From assembly GCA_002328585.1 (NCBI GenBank), contig DCUV01000057.1, positions 27,015-91,014 of the forward strand: a stretch of 64,000 bases of DNA. The letters are read 5' to 3'. The notes under the pieces are model-generated. The model saw nothing but the letters and a program-made list of their open reading frames with translations, made no database searches and was not told the DNA's origin. How positions within the stretch are numbered: the stretch's first letter is position 1; each line of letters starts with the position of its first letter. This DNA is from Spirochaetia bacterium UBA2205. GTDB taxonomy: Bacteria; Spirochaetota; UBA4802; UB4802. The position numbers and the translations under genes were made by a program. Of this stretch, positions 9,166 to 18,303 are shown piece after piece.

Positions 9166-9714
9166 ATTTTGCTCCTTATAAACTATAAAATATCTATCAG
9201 CAAAATTATTTTAAGCTGACCATTAAAACCAGCAGTAAATAAATTGATAGCTTTTTATTTAACCAGAGGAAGTACCACTACACTATGGTTGGTCATGGTT
9301 ATAAAGATAGCAAACATGTCAACATTTTAAAAATTTTTTTTATATTTTTAAATAAAACTTACTATTTTATGAAATAACCACCCATTATGACAAATTTACA
9401 ATAATACTGGTGGCGATAGTTACTCATAATGTATCTTTTTTATTCAACCACTGTATTTTGTAAAACAATGCAGTTATTAGAAATTCCATTGTAAGTGTTC
9501 AGCTACTTGAAAACAAAGCCATAGTAAACCATTCACCCTTGAGAATTTGTTCAGATTAATCAATACCTTTTGAGTAATCCATTGAATAAACTCTGCCAAC
9601 AGATTTATAGTAAAAATTTTCTGCTTGAAAAATTTTAGCTGAGTAACTAAAAACTTAATATTTCATAACTGTAGCAAAGGATACTCACCATCACCTTTTC
9701 AGGAGGGAACATAT
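9166..9714. other. Long intergenic region between fusA and GT-B-like gene
   Basis: About 550 nt without a credible gene. It must contain the fusA promoter (minus strand). On the plus strand a promoter candidate lies at 9582-9611. One copy of the over-represented octamer (GCGATAGT, 9413-9420) is present. No tRNA or strong hairpin was seen. Confidence 0.45.
9582..9611 (+). promoter_or_regulatory. Candidate sigma70 promoter upstream of GT-B-like gene
   Basis: TTGAAT (9582-9587), 18-bp spacer, TATAGT (9606-9611), giving a leader of about 97 nt before the gene at 9715. Confidence 0.4.
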
Positions 9715-11166
9715 ATGGACAACAATGATAGGTCACTTTCCATCTTTGGGAATCCCATCCCCGAACACACTTATAATAAAGCAATGAAACAAAAAGCACG
9801 CTTTGCAAAAAAATTTGGCTATAACCCTGAAGATAGCTATGAACTCCAGGCACAACCCAATCCTATCTTAAAAAAATATTGTAATCTATACACTGTTTCA
9901 CAGGAAAAAGGTGCTGAAATAGCAAAATCAAAATCTATTATTATTGGTACCATACGCATGGGTTATGGTCATTATCGTATTGCTATGGCAATTGCTTCAG
10001 CAGCACATTCAATGGGGATTGTTCCGTACTGGTTTGATCTTTTATCATTTGATACAGCCGGTGCAAAAATCATCAAACATATGGATAAGTTGTATTCATT
10101 GGGTTCACGCTTATCACAGCAATTTTATCTTTTTAACAAGTTATACTGGGAGCATCTTACTGCTATTGGATTTAAAAAGCTAACTTATAATGCTACTGAT
10201 CAGGCAATGACTCAGCTATTTGCCAATATATACCGCAATCTGCCACAATCTGTACCATTTGTTGCAACGCATGCATGGGCATCGCAGGCTGCTGTCCATG
10301 CCGGTACAAAAAAAGTCATTAATATGATCCCCGATAATTGGCCTCTTGCACTTCATCTTTCCGAAGGTGCCATCCATACAGTGCAAACTCCATCAGCATA
10401 TTTTGGCTATCGCACCTTAAAAAATATGGGTAAAAAAAATCAAATACTCAATCCAATGCCAAAAGATGATATTTATTACACCGGTCACTACGTTGATCAT
10501 GAACTTGTTGCAAATATTGAAAAGGATTGCAATGCTCGTTTAAACAGGTTTAATAATAAAAAGCCGCGACGATTTTTATTAAGCATTGGAGGAGCCGGCG
10601 CTCAGCAAAAATTATGCATGGATATTATCATGCACTGCATTCCACTTCTTGAAAATGAAAAATTAACACTCATCATCAATACCGGTGATCACAAAGCTAT
10701 TTTTGATATGATAGTTAATACCAGATTTAGTTCCAGAGTTCCAATGACTACCTATACGCAATGGGTGGATACTGAAAAACTGGCAAATACCTTAACCACA
10801 AAGGATTTACCTGGATTGCACATTGTACATAATGAAGATATTTTTTCAGCCGTTTATGCCACCAACATACTGATGAGGGTAAGCGATTGCCTTATAACCA
10901 AGCCGGGTGAGCTGGCATTCTATCCTGTTCCCAAGCTGTTTGTTGCCCGTGTAGGCGGGCATGAAATGTGGGGAGCAATACGAGGCGCTGAAATTGGCGA
11001 TAGTACTGTAGAATGTGAAACGATTCAACACACATTGCAGGCAATGGATTTATTAATCTATGATGATGATTTACTGACACTTTATTGCAATAATATCATC
11101 AAAGCAAAAAGTATTGGTATTTACAATGGCGCTTACGAGGTAATTAAATTAGCTATTGGAAAATAA
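9715..11166 (+). CDS. GT-B-fold glycosyltransferase-like protein, function unknown
   Basis: A 483-residue protein with a layout like MGDG synthase/MurG-type GT-B transferases. A glycine-rich N-terminal loop GTIRMGYGHYRIAMAIASA at about residue 76 resembles the GGGH acceptor-domain motif of MGDG synthases. A C-terminal segment CLITKPGELAFYPVPKLFVARVGG near residue 390 resembles the nucleotide-sugar site where a KPG turn precedes a conserved glutamate. The SIGGAGAQQ loop near 290 fits the interdomain GG motif. The first 60 residues are specific to this protein. No signal peptide or TM helix. A very strong AGGAGGG ribosome site precedes the ATG. Donor and acceptor are unknown; the gene is monocistronic. 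Confidence 0.65.
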   Translation: MDNNDRSLSIFGNPIPEHTYNKAMKQKARFAKKFGYNPEDSYELQAQPNPILKKYCNLYTVSQEKGAEIAKSKSIIIGTIRMGYGHYRIAMAIASAAHSMGIVPYWFDLLSFDTAGAKIIKHMDKLYSLGSRLSQQFYLFNKLYWEHLTAIGFKKLTYNATDQAMTQLFANIYRNLPQSVPFVATHAWASQAAVHAGTKKVINMIPDNWPLALHLSEGAIHTVQTPSAYFGYRTLKNMGKKNQILNPMPKDDIYYTGHYVDHELVANIEKDCNARLNRFNNKKPRRFLLSIGGAGAQQKLCMDIIMHCIPLLENEKLTLIINTGDHKAIFDMIVNTRFSSRVPMTTYTQWVDTEKLANTLTTKDLPGLHIVHNEDIFSAVYATNILMRVSDCLITKPGELAFYPVPKLFVARVGGHEMWGAIRGAEIGDSTVECETIQHTLQAMDLLIYDDDLLTLYCNNIIKAKSIGIYNGAYEVIKLAIGK

Positions 11167-11183
11167 ACAATAAAATATATAGT

Positions 11184-11223
11184 ACAGTTGCAGGATTAAT
11201 TTACAATCCTGCAACTGTTTATG
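11184..11223. terminator. Bidirectional terminator hairpin
   Basis: A perfect 14-bp stem (ACAGTTGCAGGATT and its complement) with a 7-nt loop lies between the convergent GT-B-like gene and the CoA-transferase beta gene. A short TTTAT follows on the plus strand. The position and strength fit termination of both transcripts. Confidence 0.8.
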
Positions 11224-11227
11224 GTAA

Positions 11228-12022
11228 TTACATACCGGGAATAGAGGTAAATACTCCTCTCGGGTCTACATCATTTCGTATTATTTCCAGAATTTCTTTT
11301 GATGGAACTTCGGTTACCGGTATGTCACCTGCTGGTTTAACAAGCTCAAATCCACATGCAAGCTGACATAAATCAAAAGAAACACCAGGATGTAATGATT
11401 TTACACGCATTCGCTTGGTTTCCGGTTCAAAATCAAACACTGCCGCCTGTGTAACTACTGTTACAGGACCTTTGCCCAGTAAACCTGCTTTCTGCCTGCT
11501 ATCACCACCATCAACAAACCCTGGTGAAGTAATAAAATCAACCCTTGGAACAAATTTTTGAGGTGACTGCAATCCAACAAGAATCATGACTTCAGATAGC
11601 GAAGAAAGATCATTATTGCCACCTGAACCTGTTAACCTATGATCAGGTTTTAAGAAATCTTTCCCAATCATATGAGTATTAACATTGCCATACATATCTA
11701 TCTGCGCAAAGCCTAAAAATGCCTTGTCAACATAACCATTATAAATCTGACCAAATGAATATGACATCTCTAATATTAAGGGTGATTTACGCCATGTTGC
11801 AGGACCACCTACCGACCATGGCATGCCACCTTCCATTGGATCCTGAGCACCCGATTCATAAACAAGTACTATATTGGGAGCATGAGTTTTGCGTGCCAGA
11901 ATACCCGCTACCATTGGTAATCCAGTTCCAATATAAACAACTTCATGATCCTTAATCTCTTTTGCTAATACATATGCTAACAATTCCAACGGATTCATTG
12001 GTTTATCTGATCTATTACCCAT
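11228..12022 (-). CDS. CoA-transferase beta subunit (glutaconate-type family I)
   Basis: A 264-residue protein resembling glutaconate CoA-transferase subunit B and related family I enzymes. The segment VLVYESG near residue 53 contains the glutamate expected to form the gamma-glutamyl-CoA thioester, so this is unlikely to be one of the ring-opening hydrolases that have lost this residue. GSGGNNDLSSLS fits the family glycine-rich loop. It is encoded 48 nt downstream of the alpha subunit, with AAGGAGG before the ATG. The heteromer moves CoA between carboxylic acids in acid catabolism. The acyl substrate cannot be told from sequence. Confidence 0.85.
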   Translation of the reverse strand: MGNRSDKPMNPLELLAYVLAKEIKDHEVVYIGTGLPMVAGILARKTHAPNIVLVYESGAQDPMEGGMPWSVGGPATWRKSPLILEMSYSFGQIYNGYVDKAFLGFAQIDMYGNVNTHMIGKDFLKPDHRLTGSGGNNDLSSLSEVMILVGLQSPQKFVPRVDFITSPGFVDGGDSRQKAGLLGKGPVTVVTQAAVFDFEPETKRMRVKSLHPGVSFDLCQLACGFELVKPAGDIPVTEVPSKEILEIIRNDVDPRGVFTSIPGM

Positions 12023-12070
12023 AATTCCTCCTTATGTTCAAATAGTAATAGTTTATAGTTATTATACATT

Positions 12071-13180
12071 TTAATAAAATTTCATCGTGGTGATATCTTC
12101 TGGCCAATCACCCTGAAATTCATCGTAATTGAAATCAACACCTGCATCTTCATTATCATATTCTTCGGCTTTGGTTAATCTTCGTGATTCAGCAATCCAC
12201 TTTGATCCACCTAACTTTTCAATAAATTCGTATTGATCTTTAACGCCGAATACCCAGTATTCAAGAAATTTCTTGAAATTTTCATCTGACTTCATTCCAA
12301 ACCTGAAAGCCATTTCCCACCACTGCCTTGCCCAGTAATAGCATCCTGGCATCTGTCCGGGAACAGCACCATACGGTAGTTCAACTACTGCATCAACATA
12401 CATCGCAGGGATAGATACACCCTTATTATTATTCCTGATATCACTTTCCGGAACTATCTCTTCAGCGGTAATTATAAGCTTGCGAGTAGCGCCTGCCATT
12501 GCGATGTCGTTTATTGCCGGACCAAAGAATCGTGCATTCCCTTTTTTATCTGATGCATGTACATGTATAATAGATACATCAGGGTATATTGCAGGAATAT
12601 ACGCAACAGGGTCGGGGTCACTGCGCATTGGATTCTGCATAACTTTTACATAGGGATTATATTTTATCATATCAGAGCCTAGAAGCTGTTTGCTGAAAAC
12701 GCCCGGCAATCCTAATTGCGCTGCTTTAAATCCTTGAGCCATCGTGCCATGGCTCCATTCAGATAAAATTGTGACCTTACCCGCCTTTAACTGCCGTGTG
12801 TAATTTCTGTCAATCCCCCTCATCTCAGCACCAAGATACGAGTTATGCGAATACCGTGCGCATCCTGCATTAATCATGTACGTGTGATTGGTATTGGGTG
12901 AACTACAAAACTGCAAATTCTTCTTTTGCTGACGTATAACCTCAAAATATGATTGGATTGAGGTTCGTACATAACAGAAACCACCATCGGTCATGATATC
13001 ATTATCATGTACATACTCTGCAACAGCCTCTTTCAATGACATCCTCTTATCTTTGCGTGATCGGTCCTTGCTTAGATGCCATTTCCGAGCATGCTCAAAA
13101 TCTATCAGCCTCTCAAGAACAGAGGTGTCAGTAATTTTGAGATTTTTAACTGCTTCTTCATTAAAGCTAAATTTTCCCAT
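12071..13180 (-). CDS. CoA-transferase alpha subunit (glutaconate-type family I)
   Basis: A 369-residue subunit paired with the downstream beta gene. The MSLKEAVAEYVHDNDIMTDGGF segment (residues 47-68) corresponds to the conserved N-terminal part of the CoA-transferase alpha fold; GTMAQGFKAAQLGLPGVFSK and VSIIHVHASDKKGNARFFG are typical of the GctA family. Roughly 45 residues precede the core and about 50 follow it, so it is longer than Acidaminococcus GctA (about 320). A strong GGAGG ribosome site is present. It is probably co-transcribed with beta from a promoter in the AT-rich gap upstream. Confidence 0.85.
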   Translation of the reverse strand: MGKFSFNEEAVKNLKITDTSVLERLIDFEHARKWHLSKDRSRKDKRMSLKEAVAEYVHDNDIMTDGGFCYVRTSIQSYFEVIRQQKKNLQFCSSPNTNHTYMINAGCARYSHNSYLGAEMRGIDRNYTRQLKAGKVTILSEWSHGTMAQGFKAAQLGLPGVFSKQLLGSDMIKYNPYVKVMQNPMRSDPDPVAYIPAIYPDVSIIHVHASDKKGNARFFGPAINDIAMAGATRKLIITAEEIVPESDIRNNNKGVSIPAMYVDAVVELPYGAVPGQMPGCYYWARQWWEMAFRFGMKSDENFKKFLEYWVFGVKDQYEFIEKLGGSKWIAESRRLTKAEEYDNEDAGVDFNYDEFQGDWPEDITTMKFY

Positions 13181-13498
13181 TTACATCCTCCTGCAAATAT
13201 AAAGTATTTCAAAAAGCCGTTATATATCAATAATTATAACATACAATTTTATATATTACTAAATTTTCTATGCATTAAATAATTATATGTTATTTATTAT
13301 TATTATTTAGAATATATTAATTTGTAATTATTATTTTATATAAATTTTGTCAACAGTTTTGTGCATAAAATATTGACATATAATTGTAATATGTATGTCA
13401 TAGTAAATATTATAACATCAGGAATTTATGTTGTCTTTTATTTTATGTAATTATTAGTATATTTGTTTATATTATATATTTTATATTTCACACGATTA
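13181..13498. other. AT-rich gap with possible CoA-transferase promoter
   Basis: The region separates the HAD gene from the CoA-transferase alpha gene, both read leftward. On the minus strand a perfect TTGACA lies at 13353-13348 with TAATTA or AATAAT about 15-17 bp downstream, a weak promoter candidate. A 7-bp inverted repeat TGACATA / TATGTCA (13374-13400) is also visible. No gene was seen. Confidence 0.35.
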
Positions 13499-14311
13499 TT
13501 ATTCTTTAATTCTTTCCCGGCGAGAAAGTATTGTATCGGGATCTATCTCACCAACATGTTCTACAATATAGTCCGGTTGATAGGGGAACCTATCCACCAT
13601 TGCCAGTGTTGTAACACCCGACAGCACAAGCACGCATGTCATACCAGCCTCAGAACCGCCTAAAATATCAGTGTCCATTCTATCTCCAATCATGAAACAG
13701 TTTGCTGAGTGAACATTTAATTTTTTACGTGCCCAGTACATCATTGCAGGATTAGGCTTCCCTAAAAAGTATGGCGTTACAGCGGTTACTTTTTCTACTG
13801 GTGCAACAAGAGCTCCGCATGCTGGTACAGGACCCCTGTCAGTTGGTCCGGTTAAATCAGGATTTGTTGCAATAAACTTTGCTCCTTCCTGAATAAGATA
13901 GGTTGCTTCAATAATACGAGAATAATCATATTCTTCCGTTTCGCCAATAATAACATAATCAGGATTTTTATACGAAATGACAATACCATTTTTTTCCAAT
14001 TCCTGAATTAATCCTCTGCCACCAATAACATATGCTGAGCAGCCAGGCTTTTGATATACCAGAAAGCTTGCTGTAGCCATAGCAGAGGTATAAAATCGTG
14101 ATTCATCAACATCAAGCCCCAATGTAAAAAATCTTTCGGATAACTCTTTAGGTGTATAATATGAATTATTGGTGAGGAATAAAAACGGAAAATTACCTTT
14201 TTGAAGATTGCCAATAAAATCTTTTGCTCCGGATATTAAAGAATTACCTCGTACAATAACACCGTCAATATCAATTAAAAACGACTTTTGATAACCTCTA
14301 TCTGCCTTCAT
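13499..14311 (-). CDS. HAD-IIA family phosphatase (NagD-like)
   Basis: A 270-residue haloacid-dehalogenase hydrolase with all four motifs: DIDGV (nucleophile Asp14), LTNNS (motif II), the lysine of GKPNP (motif III) and GDRMDTDILGG (motif IV). The IIA cap between motifs II and III places it with NagD, p-nitrophenyl phosphatase and phosphoglycolate phosphatase-like enzymes. The substrate is likely a small phosphometabolite. It lies 8 nt downstream of the PHP gene with an AAGGT ribosome site in that gene's tail, so the pair probably forms an operon. Confidence 0.85.
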   Translation of the reverse strand: MKADRGYQKSFLIDIDGVIVRGNSLISGAKDFIGNLQKGNFPFLFLTNNSYYTPKELSERFFTLGLDVDESRFYTSAMATASFLVYQKPGCSAYVIGGRGLIQELEKNGIVISYKNPDYVIIGETEEYDYSRIIEATYLIQEGAKFIATNPDLTGPTDRGPVPACGALVAPVEKVTAVTPYFLGKPNPAMMYWARKKLNVHSANCFMIGDRMDTDILGGSEAGMTCVLVLSGVTTLAMVDRFPYQPDYIVEHVGEIDPDTILSRRERIKE

Positions 14312-14319
14312 ACAGTACC

Positions 14320-15159
14320 TTAACGTAATACCTGTAAAAATTGCCGACCGATTTCAAATGGTATGGGCTTACCATCTGCATAGTATCCTATTATTTCCTG
14401 TTTATCACCATGGAAATCACTGCCACCTGAAATAAGCAAAGAATATTTTTTTGCAATAGCTAAAAATTGCTCTACATCGTCATCGCTATGCATTGCTGAA
14501 TATACCTCTATCCCCTGAATACCCCCATCAAAAAAATCTTTTATCAGGCTTTCACCTTCAGCCCATGAACCAAAACCTAACGAAATGGGATGAGCAACAA
14601 TGGGAATGCCGCCACTATCTTTTATAAGTTGTACTGCTTTATGAAATGTTATCTTATCTTTTTTAACATAACCAGGCTTCCCTTTCACCATGAAATTAAC
14701 AAAAACATCTTTAATATCTGAAGCGTATCTTTTCTTGACCAGTACCCGCGCTACATGCGGTCGTCCCGGTGAGTTGCCAACGGCTTCCTGTTCCACCTCC
14801 TTATCAGTAATATCTATCCCATGTACCTGCAAGTCTTTTATTATTTTGTATATCCTGTCTTTTCGTAACTTTTGCAGGTGCGACAGTTCCCTGTTTAACT
14901 CTTCGTTGGTATGATCAATTCCCATCCCAACAAGATGAAATGATCCATGAGGATACTCAATGCTGAATTCGATCCCCGGTAATAGCGTAAACGATTTCTG
15001 GTGTGCATAATAAAGTGCCTCATCAAGTCCATCGATGGTATCATGGTCAGTTATTGCAAGGATTTTGACACCATGTTCAATAGCATAATCAATAATCGCC
15101 CATGGTTTATATATGCCATCGCTTGCAGTAGTGTGGCAATGCAGATCAATAAGCTCCAT
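14320..15159 (-). CDS. PHP-domain phosphoesterase (COG0613)
   Basis: A 279-residue PHP metallophosphoesterase. Ligand motifs are DLHCHTTASDG (residues 5-15), ITDHDT (36-41), PGIEFS, VAHP and the C-terminal GSDFHGD. A helical insertion occupies roughly residues 90-160. The architecture matches the YciV/RNase AM group, which in E. coli removes nucleotides from RNA 5' ends and degrades pAp. Whether this member shares that activity is an inference. It is the upstream gene of a two-gene unit with the HAD phosphatase. Confidence 0.87.
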   Translation of the reverse strand: MELIDLHCHTTASDGIYKPWAIIDYAIEHGVKILAITDHDTIDGLDEALYYAHQKSFTLLPGIEFSIEYPHGSFHLVGMGIDHTNEELNRELSHLQKLRKDRIYKIIKDLQVHGIDITDKEVEQEAVGNSPGRPHVARVLVKKRYASDIKDVFVNFMVKGKPGYVKKDKITFHKAVQLIKDSGGIPIVAHPISLGFGSWAEGESLIKDFFDGGIQGIEVYSAMHSDDDVEQFLAIAKKYSLLISGGSDFHGDKQEIIGYYADGKPIPFEIGRQFLQVLR

Positions 15160-15242
15160 TCATCATATCCTTTTATAGGTGTAATGATATATAATAGCAC
15201 AGAAGAAAAATATTGCAATCATTATTGATTATCAAATAACTG

Positions 15243-16007
15243 TTACACCGTAAACTCAGAGCATGGCAGCGGAGATGTTACATGTAATAACCGTTTAAGA
15301 GATAGAGCATTAAACACCGCATACGCATTGACATCATTATCAAAATAACAATAAGTGATTTTATCCCATGCAATAATCTTATTTGCCCACTCTTCAAGCT
15401 CCTGCATGGTGTATTCTGATGCATATAGTTTTTTTGAACCATGCAAACGAATGTAGACAAAATTGGCTGTAACCACCTCATGGTAAGGGTATCGTGAGGC
15501 AGTATCCGCAATGCACCATGCAATATTATGCTGTTGTAACAATGAAAAACAACTATCGCACAACCATGAGCCGTGGCGTGCTTCAATAGCATAGCGATAG
15601 TTACGGGGAAGAAGCAATAGAAAATCACCAGCAAGTTGTTCATCAAACTTCAGTGATGGTGGTAATTGTATAACAATAACACCTAATTTATCCTTCAACA
15701 ATGATGCTGAAGTAACACAGCGCTGTATTGCATCTTCACCATGCAAAAGCCTTTTTACATGAGTAATATATCGCGACAATTTAAGGCTATAGCAAAATTC
15801 ATTGTTCACCCTGTTATACCAGCTGGTATAGGTTGCATCCTTAAATTGCCGGTAGAAGGTAGCATTAATCTCAACAGTAGTAAAGATGGATGCATAGTAT
15901 TGCAGCCACCTGTATTGTGGAATAGTTTCAGGATAAAACAATCCCTTCCAGTGTTTATAGTTCCACCCCGAGCAACCGATATAATATTGTTTGTTCCCTG
16001 TTATCAT
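15243..16007 (-). CDS. DUF72 family protein (YecE-like)
   Basis: A 254-residue TIM-barrel-like DUF72 protein. The start YYIGCSGWNYKHWKGLFYP, the VEINATFYR segment, FCYSLKLSRYITH, LGVIVIQLPPS, YAIEARHGSW, and the C-terminal FVYIRLHGS and TYCYFDND stretches are family hallmarks. Function is not established. An ATG at 16007 is used; its ribosome site is weak. It is not obviously linked to its neighbours. Confidence 0.85.
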   Translation of the reverse strand: MITGNKQYYIGCSGWNYKHWKGLFYPETIPQYRWLQYYASIFTTVEINATFYRQFKDATYTSWYNRVNNEFCYSLKLSRYITHVKRLLHGEDAIQRCVTSASLLKDKLGVIVIQLPPSLKFDEQLAGDFLLLLPRNYRYAIEARHGSWLCDSCFSLLQQHNIAWCIADTASRYPYHEVVTANFVYIRLHGSKKLYASEYTMQELEEWANKIIAWDKITYCYFDNDVNAYAVFNALSLKRLLHVTSPLPCSEFTV

Positions 16008-16415
16008 TGTACAGGTGCCCCGTTAAAAAACATCACACCATTGATAATATAATCTATAAAGCAAAAATAGTATATACAATGTCATGGATTATTCAACAAA
16101 ATTCTATGCAACATTGTCATTATTAAGGCTCTGACCCCATTTTTTATGTCACCCCTACGGAGTTAAACTGCAAAAACTGTTATGCAGAATACAAACCTGC
16201 TTTTTGCTCATAAACTCCTCCACACAATTCCCACCATTTATAAATGTGGGAATACAAGGAAGGTTATATATTGTACAATTGTACAATTCACGGTGTGAAT
16301 TGTTAGATGTGAGATGTAAGTCAATTAATAGACAATATTGGCACTATAATGTCTTGACAAAATGGATATACTGCTCACTACAGTATGTAAAATCTTTATA
16401 CATTGCGATATTGGT
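16008..16415. other. Structured leader region upstream of glnS
   Basis: About 400 nt without a gene but with three inverted repeats: ATTCCCA-C-CATTTATAAATG-TGGGAAT (16227-16252, 13 bp with one bulged C), the perfect palindrome TTGTACAATTGTACAA (16271-16286), and ACAATTCA / TGAATTGT (16283-16303, 5-nt loop), which overlaps the previous one so that the two are mutually exclusive. A TATAAT at 16345-16350 is a possible -10 for glnS, with no good -35. No T-box or other known riboswitch core was recognised. Confidence 0.45.
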
Positions 16416-18092
16416 ATGGAAATTCCACAGTCAACAAATTTTATTGAAGAGATCATAAACGAAGACCTAAAAAATAATGTCTGCACAGGTGTCATTACAC
16501 GATTCCCGCCGGAGCCAAATGGTTATTTACACATTGGACATGCAAAATCAATATGCCTTAACTTTGGTATTGCTATAAAATATAATGGCAGATGCAACCT
16601 GCGTCTTGATGATACCAATCCCGAGAAGGAAGATGTTGAATATGTTGAATCCATTAAGCATGATATTCAGTGGTTGGGATTTAACTGGGATGGTGAGGTG
16701 CGCCATGCTTCAGATTATTTTCAACAGCTTTACCTGTGGGCGATAGTTTTAATAAAATTAAATAAAGCTTATGTTTGTGATATGAGTGCCGAAGAGATTG
16801 CAGCCACGCGAGGAACGCCTTCGCAACCGGGAAAAGAAAGCCCTTACCGCAATCGCAGTGTTGAGGAAAATCTGGATTTATTTGAGCGCATGAAAAATGG
16901 TGAATTTCCAGATGGATCAAAAACACTGCGTGCAAAGATAGATATATCTTCACCTAACATGCACATGCGCGACCCGGTGATGTACCGTATAAAACATGCA
17001 ACCCATCATCGCACCGGTGATACATGGTGCATATACCCCACTTATGACTGGGCTCATGGGCAATCGGATTACATTGAAGGCATCACTCATTCAATATGTA
17101 CATTAGAGTTTGAAGTTCATCGTCCATTATATGATTGGTTTTTAGATCAGATAGCATCCGGACAGCGTCCCCGACAGATTGAGTTTGCACGTCTTAATCT
17201 AAGCTATACCGTCATGAGCAAACGTATGTTGTTAAAGTTAGTACAGGAAGGGTACGTTTCAGGATGGGATGACCCACGAATGCCAACCATTGCCGGATTG
17301 CGCCGACGTGGGTATACACCTGATTCTATAAAAATTTTTGCAAGAACAGTTGGTGTTGCTAAGAAAGATAGCATGGTTGATATAGCCCTTTTAGAACACT
17401 GCATCCGCGAAGACCTTAATACAAAAGCAAACCGGGTAATGTGTGTACTTAATCCATTGAAGGTAATTATTACAAATTATCCGGAAAACAAGGTGGAATA
17501 TGTTGAAGGCATCAATAACCCTGAAAACCAGGATGCAGGTATACGAAAAATTCCATTTTCAAGGATTATCTACATTGAACGTGATGATTTTATGGAAAAT
17601 CCTCCAAAGAAATTTTTTAGATTATCACCGGGAAGCGAAGTTCGTTTGCGCTATACCTATTTTATACAATGTACTGATGTTATAAAGGATACCAGCGGCA
17701 ATATTATTGAGCTCCATTGCACCTATGACCCACAAACAAAGGATGGCTATGCTCCCGATGGCAGAAAGGTAAAAGGAACCATACACTGGGTCAGCGCCCA
17801 ACACTCTCTGCCAGTTTTAGTGCACCTGTACGATAGATTATTTACCAGAGAGGACCCATCGCAGGTTGACGAGGGCAACGACTTTACTGATTATATTAAT
17901 CCTGATTCATTGAAGACTGTTCATGGCGTTATAGAACCATCTGTTTCTAATGCTAAAGCTTTTACCAATTTTCAGTTTGAACGCCTGGGTTATTTTACTG
18001 TTGACCCTGACTCGCATAATAACAATGTAATATTCAATAGAACAGTTACATTAAAGGATACATGGGCAAAAATAGTACAAAAAGAAGGGTGA
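16416..18092 (+). CDS. glnS: Glutaminyl-tRNA synthetase
   Basis: A 558-residue class I synthetase starting [14 protein letters not shown]. The signature [16 protein letters not shown] contains the HIGH motif; the second signature is MSKR ([10 protein letters not shown]). [11 protein letters not shown] and [24 protein letters not shown] are GlnRS features that separate it from GluRS, and the C-terminal two-barrel anticodon-binding domain is complete. Length is close to the E. coli enzyme (about 554). It charges tRNA-Gln directly, so the indirect Glu-tRNA-Gln amidation route need not be the only one. The 18-codon longer frame upstream is rejected because it breaks the family N-terminus. tRNA-Gln follows 71 nt downstream. 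Confidence 0.95.
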   Translation: MEIPQSTNFIEEIINEDLKNNVCTGVITRFPPEPNGYLHIGHAKSICLNFGIAIKYNGRCNLRLDDTNPEKEDVEYVESIKHDIQWLGFNWDGEVRHASDYFQQLYLWAIVLIKLNKAYVCDMSAEEIAATRGTPSQPGKESPYRNRSVEENLDLFERMKNGEFPDGSKTLRAKIDISSPNMHMRDPVMYRIKHATHHRTGDTWCIYPTYDWAHGQSDYIEGITHSICTLEFEVHRPLYDWFLDQIASGQRPRQIEFARLNLSYTVMSKRMLLKLVQEGYVSGWDDPRMPTIAGLRRRGYTPDSIKIFARTVGVAKKDSMVDIALLEHCIREDLNTKANRVMCVLNPLKVIITNYPENKVEYVEGINNPENQDAGIRKIPFSRIIYIERDDFMENPPKKFFRLSPGSEVRLRYTYFIQCTDVIKDTSGNIIELHCTYDPQTKDGYAPDGRKVKGTIHWVSAQHSLPVLVHLYDRLFTREDPSQVDEGNDFTDYINPDSLKTVHGVIEPSVSNAKAFTNFQFERLGYFTVDPDSHNNNVIFNRTVTLKDTWAKIVQKEG

Positions 18093-18136
18093 TTGTTTCA
18101 AAAGTATTGACAAAATTTTTATCAGAATAAACATTG

Positions 18137-18145
18137 TGCTATAAA
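18137..18145 (+). promoter_or_regulatory. Extended -10 promoter for tRNA-Gln
   Basis: TGCTATAAA (TGn plus TATAAA) ends 18 bp before the mature tRNA 5' end. A TTGACA at 18107-18112 is too far away (27 bp) to pair with it. The tRNA may also be reached by read-through from glnS. Confidence 0.45.
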
Positions 18146-18163
18146 GGTGTTATGGTGTTGTTT

Positions 18164-18236
18164 TGCCCGGTGGTGTAATTGGCAACACATCTGACTCTGG
18201 ATCAGAGAAGTCCAGGTTCGAGTCCTGGCCGGGCAG
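18164..18236 (+). tRNA. tRNA-Gln (anticodon CUG)
   Basis: A 73-nt cloverleaf. The acceptor stem TGCCCGG / CCGGGCA is fully paired with U1-A72, the weak first pair typical of glutamine tRNAs. The D arm is GTGT...ACAC, the anticodon stem TCTGA/TCAGA, and the loop CTCTGGA gives anticodon CUG. The T arm CCAGG-TTCGAGT-CCTGG is canonical. The discriminator is G and CCA is not encoded. It lies 71 nt after glnS on the same strand, next to its cognate synthetase. Confidence 0.95.
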
Positions 18237-18303
18237 ATTCCCATTATAAAGATACTTCAATTATAAGTTATATAAGTTACATTTTCCCAACATATCAATT
18301 GCC

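Noticed and set aside
16125..16150. GGCTCTGACCCCATTTTTT-like motif, reminiscent of sequences flanking Y1/REP transposases
   Set aside because: Only one intergenic instance, no transposase gene and no hairpin pair nearby; not enough to call a mobile element.
18107..18112. TTGACA as the -35 of the tRNA-Gln promoter
   Set aside because: The only good -10 (TATAAA at 18140) is 27 bp away, too far for a sigma70 promoter; an extended -10 without this -35 is more likely.
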